Shown piece after piece: positions 54,236 through 64,000 of a DNA stretch of 64,000 nucleotides; the first letter of the stretch is position 1; each line of letters starts with the position of its first letter. A program made the position numbers and the translations under genes. Origin of the DNA: Crocodylus rhombifer (taxonomy: Eukaryota > Chordata > Crocodylia > Crocodylidae); NCBI GenBank assembly GCA_038503035.1, contig JAVSML010000031.1:824146-888145 (forward strand), in the 5' to 3' direction. The notes below the pieces were generated by a model, which did not search any database, was not told where the DNA came from, and saw only the letters and a program-made list of their open reading frames with translations.

Positions 54236-56844
54236 TATTCCAGGCCTTTCTCACTGTGAAGTTAGTACAATAAAAGACCCTGCATTACCAAGCAGATCTT
54301 GCTCCTCACATATTCTTTAGACCCTCAAGCAGCCTTTGATTTGAGTTTGGAGGAAAAGTACAGAATGATTATTTTATCGCCAATTCCTTAAAGGTATATT
54401 TGGTCTCAATATGCCTCGTTTAAGTTTCAAAGCTCTTGTCCTTGTGACTCTTATCCTGTATAGCAATTACAACCCTCATCTTCCCAGGATCCAGATGATC
54501 TATGCCAGGTACCTATCCAGGAATGGGTAGGAAATGGCTAAAACCATATTCCTGTCCCCAGTTTCATCTGTCCCAAAAGCATCTTGGTCACAGCTCTGCA
54601 CCCAGCCCTGTGTATTTTTTAAAGGACCCGTGTCATTGCAAATGTTATTATTTCAGATATTCTAAGCTTTTCTTTTTTAATTAATCAGATCTTTTTTCTT
54701 TTTTTTTGCCTATGTATCATTCTGAAGATATTTGAGACAGATATGTTACTGAAAAGATTTTGCCCCGACTAAAGGTTATTTATAATTGAGTAGGAAAATG
54801 GGTTTTAGAATAGTCCTCTTGCTCCCATCATGTTAGATATTCTGCTTCTGTGCTCTCTTAATCCATCAGGAGCAAGATTTGTAGATTAATGTTTACTGGT
54901 ATGGTATAAATGGGTTTATTATGCGTGCTTGCTATTACAGGAATTGCAGCGCGGCACACTGATTGCAGTGATTTATATATTTTTTTTTAAAGCTGCTCCT
55001 TTGCATTTAATAAATATAGTTAACTGTGCTTCCCTTGCAAAGTGAAAGCATTCAAGGGCATAAGTAGCCTTGCCTGCTTTCATGTAAATTTGAATGAACT
55101 TTTATAGGATTCATTTATCAAGTACCCCCTGACTGTTGCTATTAATAGATATTCCTCCCAGAAATGGCTGTTGCGATGTTGTGATATGCAGCTGAATTGA
55201 ATGCTGCGCTAATTCTGTTGGCCCCCTAGAACCAGAGAGAGTCGTTCAGGGACGCTGGCATGGGCAATATATATAACATTAGCATTCTCCTGCCTGGGCC
55301 ATAACTACACTATGAACAAGCCAACGGCTTGTATCTCTGGGACTGACGGCATCCTGGCTTTCATAAAGACATTATTTATTTGACACCTGACATAGACAAA
55401 ACCATGCGCCTTTGCCACAGAAAGCAACTTTTAGGAAAAATGAATCTTTCGCATTATTTGCCTTCAATGTGTGCTACAGCCCTGGATCAGGCGAGCCGAG
55501 TTTGTTACGTGCTGAACACTAGAACGGATCCGACGCTGGAGAAGTCAGTAGGAATATTTGCATTTACTTTACTGGAAATTGGATAGAGCCCTAAACCCAG
55601 GGGTCACTGGTTTCTCTTATATATTTGTCATATGTTGGGCTCACTTTTTAATATCTAATAGCACGCTCTTCCTTCAATGAATTGTTCAGTTGTAAGTATA
55701 TATTGAGTGCCAACCAGTTAAAAAGTTAGTGCTAGAAAATGTGTAATTGCTCTATTGCTGGTTTCTATCCAGCTTTAATTTGGACATGGAGCAGGGCTTT
55801 TAAAGGAAGAGTCTCATCATAATTTATTACAATCATACCCCAAACACGTGCTAAAAGAGTGCTACAATTCTGAGTGCCCCAAATTTGGGAAGTACCAGAA
55901 TTCAAGTGGCCAGAATAGTCCCATCCCTTTACGTGTACACAGTTTAATACACTTTTCAATTGTACGAACACATTTTTTTTCTTTTAACAGGGAGCCTGAG
56001 TCCAGATGGTGTGTACTGAGTGACTGTATTGCTGTCGAGTATATTTTGTTCAGCCTCGTGACTTAGGTTCTGATCCCAGGTTTAGTTTCCTGCACACCAT
56101 ACAGCTCTCGCAGAATTGTTTCTTTCCTCACAGGCTTTTCTGTGATGCTTGTCACGAGATTATTTTAGTGCTGTGTATACATTCATGAATTTATTTTCAC
56201 AGCCCCCTATTCAGTGAAGAACCAGCCTGATCCTAATTTTAACCATAGCTGTACAAGGGAGAGATTGACGCTAAAATTGTTAAGTGTCGGCTAATTTTGG
56301 GTGCCAGATTTGAGAAATGGAGGGCCTGGTTTCTCACAGTATTTAGCATTTTGTGTGTTCATCGCACCACTCCCATTGGCTTCAGCTGCAGCTGTGAGCG
56401 CTCAGTACTTTTGCAAATTAGCACTCAAGTTGGGTACTTATAAAATGGGGAACATGTAATTAGTGGCTGCCTGGGAAAAAAAGTTTCTTTTAAGTGAGTT
56501 GCCTAACATCACACAGGAACTTTTTGGCCACAGGCAGGAATAAAATATTTTTCTCTAAGGCCATATTCACCTCTCTTTTCTTGGCATTCTCTGCCTTCCA
56601 CAGTACATGTCCCAAGACCTGCAACAGAGAAAACAGGGCTTTCTAGATAGCAGCATACTCAACCATGCTCCATTCTCAGAGCAAGGCCATGCCACAATGC
56701 ACTGAATGAGCCAAGGACCTAGTAGAAAGGAGTAGTTTGTGATCACAGAATTAAACAGGATCCATCATCACAAAATGATGCCTTCTCTCTCAAGCTCAGA
56801 AATGACTAAACTGTTTCAGCTTAAATTTACAGTCTTTGGCATAG
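54236..56844. other. Unannotated DNA
   Basis: About 2.6 kb without a supported gene. Around 54880-55060 the sequence is AT-rich with several homeodomain-type cores and no repeat. This could be regulatory, but nothing decides it. Confidence 0.5.
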
Positions 56845-56940
56845 GCAAACGGGGTGCTTTGGGTGAATCTGATATCTTTTATTAGACCAACTTAAATAGT
56901 TGGAAAACAATTTTTGGCAGACACTTGGCATGAAAAATTC
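56845..56940. mobile_element. Reptilian hammerhead-family short repeat, fragment
   Basis: 'gggtgaatctgatatctttt' and 'attagaccaacttaaatag' match 42150-42283 closely. The hammerhead portion is degenerate ('gcagacacttggcatg'). Confidence 0.6.
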
Positions 56941-57019
56941 CATCCCGAATGCTTTAAGCTAGGTAAAATTATAAGCATCTGAATGTAGGTTCTCCTCATG
57001 GAAAGTCTAGCAATTTTAA

Positions 57020-57190
57020 CCATAGGTATTGCTACTTGAACCATAGGTATTGCCATCTAATATTCATTCTTACTTTACCAGTGAGGAAACCAAGGCATAC
57101 AAAGGCAAGTATAAGGTCTCATAGCAACTTATTCCAGAAGAAAGGCAGAGAACCTGGATCTGCCAACACATATGTCCACATCCTGCCTTA
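57020..57190 (-). mobile_element. MIR-like SINE, decayed
   Basis: The plus strand has 'taccagtgaggaaaccaagg', 'agtataaggtctcatagcaa' and 'cagagaacctggatctgcc', which reverse to MIR-like landmarks ('cttggtttcctcactggta'). Confidence 0.6.
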
Positions 57191-58367
57191 CCTGGGTTTC
57201 TGTCTGCAAAGCTGGACAGGGAACCTCAAGAGAACTAACATTTCTACAATGTCCCAAGACATACTGCTTTTTTGATCAGGCAGAAATACACCACCGAAGC
57301 TGTTTTCCTTCTCATCCATGCTGAATTTGCCCAATATCCCTTCCTACAGCTGGTATAACTGATAATGTGAAAAGGGTGGTGAAAAGGAGGTTACATGAAA
57401 AGAAATAAACCTTCCATCCCTTCCAAGGTTGGTTTCTTGGAGTTTTTGGATGGGCTACTTATTTTGTTTTAAAGGTCAAGGTCACACACAGACGCAGGCT
57501 AAGAAACATTGAGAAGTTGTGCAGTAGGCCTGTGCAAGTTGGCAGCGGTCCGATCCAGCTTCGGACCCAGCCGCTTCGGATGGCCGCAATCTGATCCAGA
57601 GCTCTGGCCTGGGTTTCCGCCTCTGTCCGGCTGAAGCGGCTCCGGAGCTTTGGAGCCGCCTTGGAGGTCCAGCTGTAGAGTATAGTGGAAGATCTACAAC
57701 TTTGTTATTTTTTGTATGATTTGGATGAAACTTGCAGGGATGATAGCCTCTGCTAAGAGCATGAAGTCTGCCAAGTTTCAAGAAGATCAGGGGTTTGGGG
57801 GGAACTGTACCCCAAATTCGTGAAAGCCAAACTCATGTCACGGCTGTGTGTTACACGACAGGGGGGAGAAAACTGCAGGGGTGGTGGCTCTTACCGAGGC
57901 CACAACGCCTACCAGCTGTGTGTGTCTGTCACTGGGGGAGTCTGTCATTTGGGGCCCTGCATCTCAAGCTGCTGACAGGCAAAACTCGTGATGTGGGTGG
58001 GTGACACTGTGTGTGTGTTAAAGTACACCCTTCCTGGTGCTGAGGCCTCTGCACAACATGGCAGTGTGCCCCACTGAGGCCTCCTCCTCCCCTACAGCCT
58101 CACACCCGCTCCTCCGCTTTATGTGACAACTGGTACAATAACTCAGCTGGCTCAACACCAGCAGCGTCAGCAGCAGCATCAAAGGTACCCACGTGGACCT
58201 GTCACAGAGCCTGTCGTTTTATAGAGGAATCGACAGCAAGAAGTAAAGATGTTGTGTTGTGATGGACATATGCTGTTATTCATGGTGTATGATGGCATAT
58301 CTTGTGTTTTTATGTCTATGTGTGTATTATGAAAAAAAAAGGAGTACTTAAAAAATGTATCTTTGGG

Positions 58368-58396
58368 AGCTTTCGGGTTGAAAACCCCTTTGTCAG
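58368..58396 (-). ncRNA. Hammerhead ribozyme-like motif, left arm
   Basis: The minus strand reads CTGACAA, then AGGGGTTTTCAACCC, GAAA, GC. This follows the order box I (CUGANGA), stem II, GAAA, stem III. CTGACAA differs from CTGACGA by a G-to-A change at a CpG, the commonest decay step. Stem II GGG/CCC is intact, as is GAAA. Probably inactive now. Confidence 0.5.
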
Positions 58397-59273
58397 GCTG
58401 AGGAAGCACTTGGAGTCCTCGATGGAAGGAATAGTAAGGAAGCCAGAGGCTGGCCTGTCCCGCAATGCAGGCAAGAAAGCCAGTCAGTGAAAATGGAAAT
58501 GGAGGTGTTAGGGGGGTGAGGGACAGGCTGGGGTGGGGGGTAGGCGAGAGAGGGGCATGTAGCAGCGCAGGTAAAGGTGTGGAGGTGCCTGGGGTGTCAG
58601 GTGTCCGGCCAGTCGTCATGTGCCCAAACTCCCCTGTGTATACTGAGTCCATGAGTTACTTTACCTACTACCTGGGAGGCTGATGGAGTGCAGTTCACAG
58701 GCCCAGCTCTGAGAAGTGGTTTGTACATTCAAACAAGGACCTGACCTCATCACCAGAACTGAAGCCAACTTCCTAGAGCTCAAAACACAAAACCTGCCAG
58801 CTATCTCCAGTACCCCACAAACTGCACACCAGAATCTATCAAAGACAAGAAAACCCACTACCCGTGGGGGCCCATTCCTCATGAGAAAAACACTCTGCCG
58901 CCAGTCTCTCAGGCCTGATCCTGAGAGGGAACAAATTACAATGCAAACCACTTTTCGGAGCTGGGACTATGAACTGCACTTCATCAGCCTTCTGGGTAGT
59001 AGGTACAGACACTCATGGACTCAGTAGAGACAGTGGAGTAGTGGCACACTGCGACCGACCGGACACCTGACACCCCAGGCACCTCCACACCTTTACCTGC
59101 GCTGCTACATCACCTTTCCTCCCTACCCCCCACCCCAGCCTGTCCCTCACCCCCCCAACACCTCCATTTCCATTTTCACTGACTGGCTTTCTTGCCTGCA
59201 TTGTGGGCCAGGCCAGCCTCTGGCTTCTTTACTATTCCTTCCATCCAGGACCACCTGCAGGTACTTCTTCAGC

Positions 59274-59300
59274 CTGACAAAGGGGTTTTCAGCCCTAAAG
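59274..59300 (+). ncRNA. Hammerhead ribozyme-like motif, right arm
   Basis: The plus strand reads CTGACAA, then AGGGGTTTTCAGCCC, TAAA, GC. It has the same order as the left-arm motif, with GAAA changed to TAAA as well as the box I change. It sits in mirror orientation to the left-arm motif, at the opposite outer end of the inverted repeat. Confidence 0.45.
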
Positions 59301-59779
59301 CTGGCATCCCGGGCACCTAAGCTGAGTTCACTGGGAGCCTCACAACTGCACAGCAACCAGCAAGCGTCAGGCCTGTCAAAGACGTGACAGGTCTGGTCGT
59401 TCCCCAGCCAGGACTTTATGCATCCATGTGTACATTAGCTGGAGCTTATGGCGTCTCCTCCCCGCCTTTCACCAGGGGATCATTGGTCCTGGCATTTACA
59501 AGGCTGCCACGCTGCCAGCATTCCCACCAGGCCTCCCTACCCTGGCAAAGTACAGTTTTAGTGGTCATGCCCAGGATCTGGGGCCTCCTTCTTCCCCACA
59601 GCCCCAATCCCATACCTCCAAGCTTGTCCTGGTAGGGGCACAAGCTCAGCAGGGAAAAGTTCTTCCCCTGCTGGCTGGTGATGAAGTTAGTGCCTCCTCC
59701 AGCTGACAGCGGGGCATTACTTGGCTTTTCAAAACCTCCAAAAAGGAAATTGGTGCAGGTGGAGCGAGGAGGGTGGCAC

Positions 59780-61027
59780 TCAGTCCGGCTGCATGTGCAG
59801 CTTGGGAAACCACAGAAGCAGGAGGTTCATCTTGAGGAGCACCAGCTGCTCCACCAAACCAGGATCCAAGTAGGTGCGGTGGGGTGGCACAACATCCCCA
59901 GTGATGCTGAATACCCTTTTGCTGGTCGGTGGACAGGACAAGTGTTGCCAGGCAACCGTGGCCAGATCCTGCCACATTGAGCTGCGGCTTGCCCAGTCGG
60001 CCAAGGGGTCGCAGTCCAGTGGCTCCACATCCTCAGTGAGATAGGTAGCTGCCGAAGCCTTGGCGCTACCTGCCCAAGGCTGGGGTCTGGTACGTTTGGA
60101 CCCCAGCATTGAAGCCATGCCCATGGCCCACACTGGCAGTGGCTGGTGTGGAGAAGACTGGCTGGTGCTGGTGCTAACGCCAGTGCTGGTGCTGGGAGTG
60201 CTGGCACGGGAAAGTGGATCCCCCTCTTCCACATCCCCTCACGTCTGCACTTTGGCCTCCCTGACTTTGTTTAGCAGCACCTGCTTCCAGTGATCAAGGG
60301 TTTTGGGGCTGCCAGTGCACATGCTCCCCTTCACCCTTGGGTCGCACATGCCTGCCATCATGTGGACCGTACTGGACTGCAAGGGATCCAGCCGTCTCCT
60401 GATGCCCTCCTTCAGCCGCCTCACCAGTGCCTGCACGTCTAGTGGCAGTGGCCTGCCCCAGCCAGGAACATCGATCCCCTGGAGCATCTCCATTTGGTTC
60501 TCCAGTCCCCTCACTAGGCGGATCACCTGGCTGAGGAGGGCATCGCCAGCACTAAGGGTCTCGGTGGCCTCGAGGAAGGGCTTGAGGACCACCAAGATCT
60601 GGTTGATAGTACCCCACTCAGCTTTGTTCAGGGGGCCGCTGATCCCAATCTCCCCAAGCAAGGCCATCTCATGGATGACCTTCTGTTGCTCCACCGGCCT
60701 CTTGAGCATCAGGTATGTGGACTTCCACCGAATCTCCACACCCTGCATGATTCTGTGCTGCGGGATGCTCAGCTCTGCCTGTTTCTCCCACAGTATCTTA
60801 CCCCCCTTGATGCTGCGATGGAAGTAGCCCACTTCTGGACTGAGCAGAGGTGGTGCAGGTGCAAGGATGTTAGGTGCAGACACTGCTCCTACCGCCTCGC
60901 TTCCACTGGCAGCACTGGTGTCATGGCTGCTTGGGAATAGGGGGGAGCTTGCAGCTCTAGCTCTCTCCTTACCCTCTCTTCCTCCCCTGCCAGGAGACCT
61001 GGCACCTGCCTTTCCAGCATGCTTCAT
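59780..61027 (-). pseudogene. hAT transposase, internally deleted, one in-frame stop
   Basis: A single minus-strand frame of about 415 codons. Codons 1-63 are low-complexity (Gly/Arg/Ala/Ser/Pro). From codon 64 it matches the second half of ZBED-type hAT transposases: EVGYFHRSIKGGKILWEKQ, the RW pair (codons 100-101) in IRWKSTYLML, MCDPRVKG near codon 230, and the C-terminal dimerisation region at about codons 328-407 (DPLADWA, LSCPPTSKRVFSITGDVV, LDPGLVEQL). hAT transposases cut and paste elements with hAT ends. The BED zinc finger and the N-terminal catalytic part, usually about 250-300 residues, are missing, apparently by deletion between codons 63 and 64. A TGA stop (60239-60241) follows codon 262, with the same frame resuming; ACGTGA suggests CGA-to-TGA at a CpG. 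Not functional. Confidence 0.85.
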
Positions 61028-61033
61028 ATTGAT

Positions 61034-61180
61034 CTTTCCTGTGCTATCTGGCGTTGTGCTGTGAATGAAATTAGTTATGTGTCTATTCCTGTGTCTTCTT
61101 GATGGCTCTCACGATATTGTCTATCTGGTCTTGTGCTGTGAATGAAATGATTTGTGTGTGTTCCTGTGTCTCAGTATATT
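61034..61180. repeat. Tandem duplication of about 80 bases
   Basis: 'gtgctgtgaatgaaat' with its flanks ('atctgg.gttgtgctgtg', 'ttcctgtgtct') occurs at about 61048-61100 and again at about 61120-61173. It lies upstream of the transposase start inside the hAT element. Confidence 0.75.
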
Positions 61181-61249
61181 ATCTGTGTCTTGCTCTTCTG
61201 TAAATATCTGTCTGTCTTCTTCCGCTGTGATTTTTTTTCTATATTCTGG

Positions 61250-61316
61250 GTGTCTGTGTATGTGCATGCGCGTGCGTGCACGTGTGTGTGCATGTGTGTG
61301 TGCGTGCATGTGTGCA
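61250..61316. repeat. (TG)n/(TGCG)n microsatellite
   Basis: Mixed TGTG, TGCG and CATG units, purine-pyrimidine alternating over about 65 bases, so potentially Z-DNA forming. Inside the hAT element. Confidence 0.85.
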
Positions 61317-61956
61317 AGCAAGCAATCTGTGCCTCCCGGCACAGTGATAGATAACACTGGTTGGGAAAACACAACTGTCTTTTTTCCAAAGTTTCCAAAA
61401 CAAGTTCCCAAAAAAATAATTCAAAGAAATAAATTGAATTGTAATACTACTAATAATTGAATTGAATAGCTAAGCTAAACTAAGCTAAGTTAAGCTAAAT
61501 CCTAACCACTCCTTTATAACACAAAAAAGCAGCAGGCAGGTCTCAGTCACAGCGTTCCTCTCTCACCCAGCTGCTGACAGAGAACGAGCTGCAAAAGGCA
61601 CAGAAAGGCTGGAAACAGGGGCTTTTATACTTTTTTTAGTCCCACCCCACAGACGCTGACATTGGAAAGGTAGCCGGGGAGAGACCATTCTCAGTCTTCC
61701 CCCGCACTGCTCCCATTTCCTCCCTCTTCCCTGCTCCCACTCTCCATCCCTCCCCTCACTCTCCCTTCTTCTAATTCCCTCAAAATGGCCGAAACAGCTC
61801 CGGAGCAACCGAAGTGGGTCTGAAGTGCTTCGGATGCCCCCGACCCTCTCTGGACACCATTGCTTGTATCCTGCTTTGACCTGGAAGTGCTGCTTTGGAT
61901 GCCAGATCATCCAAAGCAGGTCCAGATCCAAAGCCTCACACAGCCCTATTGTGCCG

Positions 61957-62504
61957 TCGCAAAAGAGTCATCTTCTAAATCCTTGTAGTATCATGTTCCA
62001 TAGTGGAGCTATGGATCTCTTTTCTACTCATCCCAGGGTTTGCTGCTCTTTCAGGGTAAAAAAAAACCATGCCTGGTTTCTGTTTAATTTACTGGTACTT
62101 AGCACTTGACCCTACCTATTTCCCATGCTACAAAGCATCAGCACTAAAGTGATAAATGCTTGTAAACTGCTGAAAAGCAACGTGCCTAGTAGCAGATACG
62201 CTCTCCTATTTTAAAGCTATTCTCAGTTACAAAATGCAGTGTGCTCAAGGGTTCTGCAGGTCCTGCTGTTGGGATGAGTCTACAGTCTTTTGGCTGTCAA
62301 GGCTAAGAAAGTATCTCCTGTAGAAAAACCAGGCCTACCTCATTTCTTGTTACCTGTAAGAAGCTAAATGCAAGAAGCATTTGCAGCATAACCTGTGAAG
62401 TTTTACCTAGCCTGTAAAACTTGACCTATTCTTCAGCTCCATCCACCACCACTTCATCCTTTTGCTATCAACACAGAGCTCTCTTTTTATAGGTGTATAT
62501 ACTT
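61957..62504. other. Unannotated DNA
   Basis: No gene or repeat recognised. Confidence 0.5.
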
Positions 62505-63436
62505 TGACTTTAGCAAGGTTTTTGATATGGTCTCCCATAACATTCTTGTAAGCAAGCTGAGGAAGTATGGGTTGGATGAATGGACTGTAAGGTGGATAAA
62601 AAAGTGGCTGGATCATTGGGCTCAAAGAGTAGCAATCAATGGTTTAATGCCAACTAGAGTTGGCAGCCAGTAGCAAGTGGAGTGCCCCAGGGGTGCATCC
62701 TGGAGCCAGTTTTGTTCAATGTCTTCATCAATGACCTGGAAGATGGGATGGAGTGCACCCTCAGCAAGTTTGTGGATGACATCAAGCTGGGGGGAATAGT
62801 TGAGACACTTGAGGGCAGGGCTAGGATTCAGAGTGACCTTGACAAATCGGAGGATTGGAACAAATGAAATCTCATGAGGTTCAATAAGGAGAAGTGCAAA
62901 GTCCTGCACTTAGGAGGAAACAACCCCATGCACCTGTACAGACTAGGAAGTGACTGGCTAAGCAGCAGCTCTGGAGAAAAGGACCTAAGGCTTGCAGTGG
63001 ACAATAAACTGAATATGAGCCAACAGTGTGTTCTTATTGCGAAGAAGGCTAATGGTATACTAGGCTGCCTTTGTAGGAGTGTTGCCAGCAGATCAAGGGA
63101 AGTGATTCTATTTGACACTGACAAAGCCACATCCGGAGTCTTGTGTCCAGTTTTGGGCCCCCCACTACAGATAGGATGGATGTGGACAAATTGGAGAAAG
63201 TCCACCAGAGGTCAGCAGAAATGGTTTGGGGGCTGGAGCGTATGACTCGTGAGGGGAGTCTGCGAAAACTGGGCATATTTGACCTGCAGAAAAGAAGACT
63301 GAGTGGGGATTTAATAATGGCCTTCAGCTCCCTGCAGGGGGTTGCAAGGAAGATGGAGCTGGACTGTTCTCAGTGGGGGCAGATGACAGAACAAGGAACA
63401 ATGGGCTCAAGTTGCAGCAAGGAAAGTTTAGGTTAA
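62505..63436 (+). pseudogene. CR1 reverse transcriptase C-terminal part, broken
   Basis: Frames in order: motif A, DFSKVFDMVSH (62505 on); after a stop, [37 protein letters not shown] (62682-62867), where the catalytic box is FVDD, an acceptable FADD variant; then FNKEKCKVLHLGGNNPMHLYRLG (62874-63245); then the thumb in another frame, DKLEKVHQRSAEMVWGLERM (63143-63436). Stops and frameshifts make it inactive. Confidence 0.88.
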
Positions 63437-63652
63437 ATATTAGGAAAATCTCTCTGACTAGGAAGGTAGTAAAGGGCTGGAACAGGCTATCCAGAGAGGC
63501 TGTGGTACCACCATCCTTGGAGGTTTTTAAGACCTGCTCTGCTTAAACAAAACTGTGGCTAAGTGGAGATGGCCCTGCTTTGTGCAGGGGATTGGACTAG
63601 ATGACCCCCCTGAGGTGTCTTCCCACTTTAATTTTCCATTATTCTTAATTTT
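62505..63652 (+). mobile_element. CR1 LINE, older subfamily, 5' truncated
   Basis: Begins in RT motif A ('gactttagcaaggtttttg': DFSKVFDMVSHNIL) and runs to the 3' UTR 'gattggactagatgac', then 'cctgaggtgtcttccc', with a decayed ATTCTTAAT-type tail. Its 3' region matches the copies at 17100-17378 and, reversed, 49642-49892. Confidence 0.9.
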
Positions 63653-63795
63653 CTATCATGCTGCTGTATTATGATCTATTTAAGATTGCAAATCAGAGAA
63701 GTTCTAACTAGCAAACGAGGGAGGTCTTGGAATGGTTTTCCAAGCCAAGTAGTCAGTGTTTAAAAACCATGAATCATTTTAAGATTGAACTGCAT

Positions 63796-64000
63796 GGCTA
63801 GGGACAAAAATTACACATAAAACAGTTTAAGTCATCAGAAACTGGTTTAAACCTATAACAGAACAGAAGTGCAGTGCACATTAAACCAGTTTCAAAATGG
63901 CTGAAACTGGTTTAAGATAAACCTGTATAAATGTAGTATCAGACTTGACTGACTTGGGTCAAACTAGCGTATGAAGCTTTTGCCTCGACCCTCTCTTGGT
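63796..64000. mobile_element. Second copy of the 15156-16082 transposon family, cut by the window end
   Basis: Starts GGCTAGGGACAAAAATTACA and continues 'cagtttaagtcatcagaaac', 'ctggtttaagataaacctg', 'tgtagtatcagacttgac', closely paralleling 15156-15380. It runs off the window, so its right end is unseen. Confidence 0.8.

Larger units (their letters stand above)
58368..59302. mobile_element. Inverted-repeat composite with hammerhead-like ends (Penelope-like)
   Basis: Two arms, about 58368-58729 and 58939-59302, are reverse complements of one another with roughly four in five bases matching, around a spacer of about 210 bases. Shared landmarks are 'gaaaacccctttgtcaggct', 'gcaggcaagaaagccagtca', 'gtgaaaatggaaatggagg', 'gcaggtaaaggtgtggagg', 'ctgatggagtgcagttca'. 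Each arm's outer end has a hammerhead-like core. Paired terminal repeats with hammerheads, sometimes inverted, are known in Penelope-like retroelements. No GIY-YIG or RT frame is present, so it would be non-autonomous. It lies in the 3' UTR side of the hAT element. Confidence 0.55.
57525..61948 (-). mobile_element. hAT transposon, 4.4 kb, with target-site duplication
   Basis: The left end TAGGCCTGTGCAAG and the reverse complement of the right end, TAGGGCTGTGTGAG, form an imperfect terminal inverted repeat. The flanking 8-mers are TTGTGCAG (57517-57524) and TTGTGCCG (61949-61956), a 7/8 match to the 8-bp duplication made by hAT transposases. Subterminal regions share GCTTCGGATG (57573 and 61827) and GCTCCGGAGC (about 57639 and 61797), likely transposase-binding repeats. 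The transposase remnant is on the minus strand at 59780-61027. A Penelope-like inverted repeat is nested at 58368-59302. The element is CpG-rich compared with surroundings, which suggests a fairly recent arrival. Confidence 0.85.

Noticed and set aside
58465..59201. Two near-identical short frames in opposite orientation beginning MQARKPVSENGNGG
   Set aside because: They are the two arms of the inverted repeat read from either side, with different C-termini. Not genes.

Overview
The window is vertebrate nuclear DNA, most likely from a crocodilian, with a turtle as the main alternative. The evidence is CR1 LINEs of several ages, MIR-type SINE remnants, hAT, Tigger-like and other inverted-repeat DNA transposons, and short repeats carrying hammerhead-ribozyme-like motifs, all set in AT-rich non-coding DNA. 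No host protein-coding exon, tRNA, rRNA or known host RNA gene could be supported. It reads as intergenic or intronic 'gene desert' sequence. The taxon is inferred from repeat style, not from a recognised gene.

Layout. 1-7 kb: a CR1 tail, a small inverted-repeat element, then two sense CR1 copies in tandem. The first (2972-5312) is broken. The second (5376-6927) is 5' truncated but keeps an uninterrupted reverse transcriptase. 8.1-10.7 kb: one CR1 whose 5' and 3' halves lie in opposite orientation and meet the same break point, the expected product of twin priming. 11-23 kb: MIR, two Tigger/pogo-like elements, hAT-type short elements, a 927-bp inverted-repeat element rich in AAACYGGTTT motifs (15156-16082), CR1 tails and microsatellites. 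23-36 kb: mostly unique DNA with scattered old repeats, a second copy of the 2.1-kb element at 26198-26631, a heavily decayed CR1 (29691-31042), and candidate conserved regulatory DNA. 36-46 kb: a hammerhead-like repeat, old CR1 copies (one with a younger CR1 tail nested in it), a CpG-rich block that may be an endogenous-retrovirus remnant, an element with GGGTGACC termini, and a 2.2-kb antisense CR1. 46-57 kb: mainly unique DNA with short repeats and another regulatory candidate at 52.6 kb. 57.5-61.9 kb: a 4.4-kb hAT transposon with matching ends and an 8-bp target duplication, an internally deleted transposase on the minus strand, and a nested 0.9-kb inverted repeat whose two arms each carry a hammerhead-like core. 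62.5-64 kb: an older CR1 and the start of a second copy of the 15-kb element.

The coding sequence seen belongs to transposable elements: CR1 endonuclease/reverse transcriptase and hAT transposase. They form no host pathway. Their layout records insertion events: tandem CR1s, twin priming, a CR1 in a CR1, and a Penelope-like composite in a hAT. Two 10-base N runs (12317-12326, 25524-25533) are assembly gaps.
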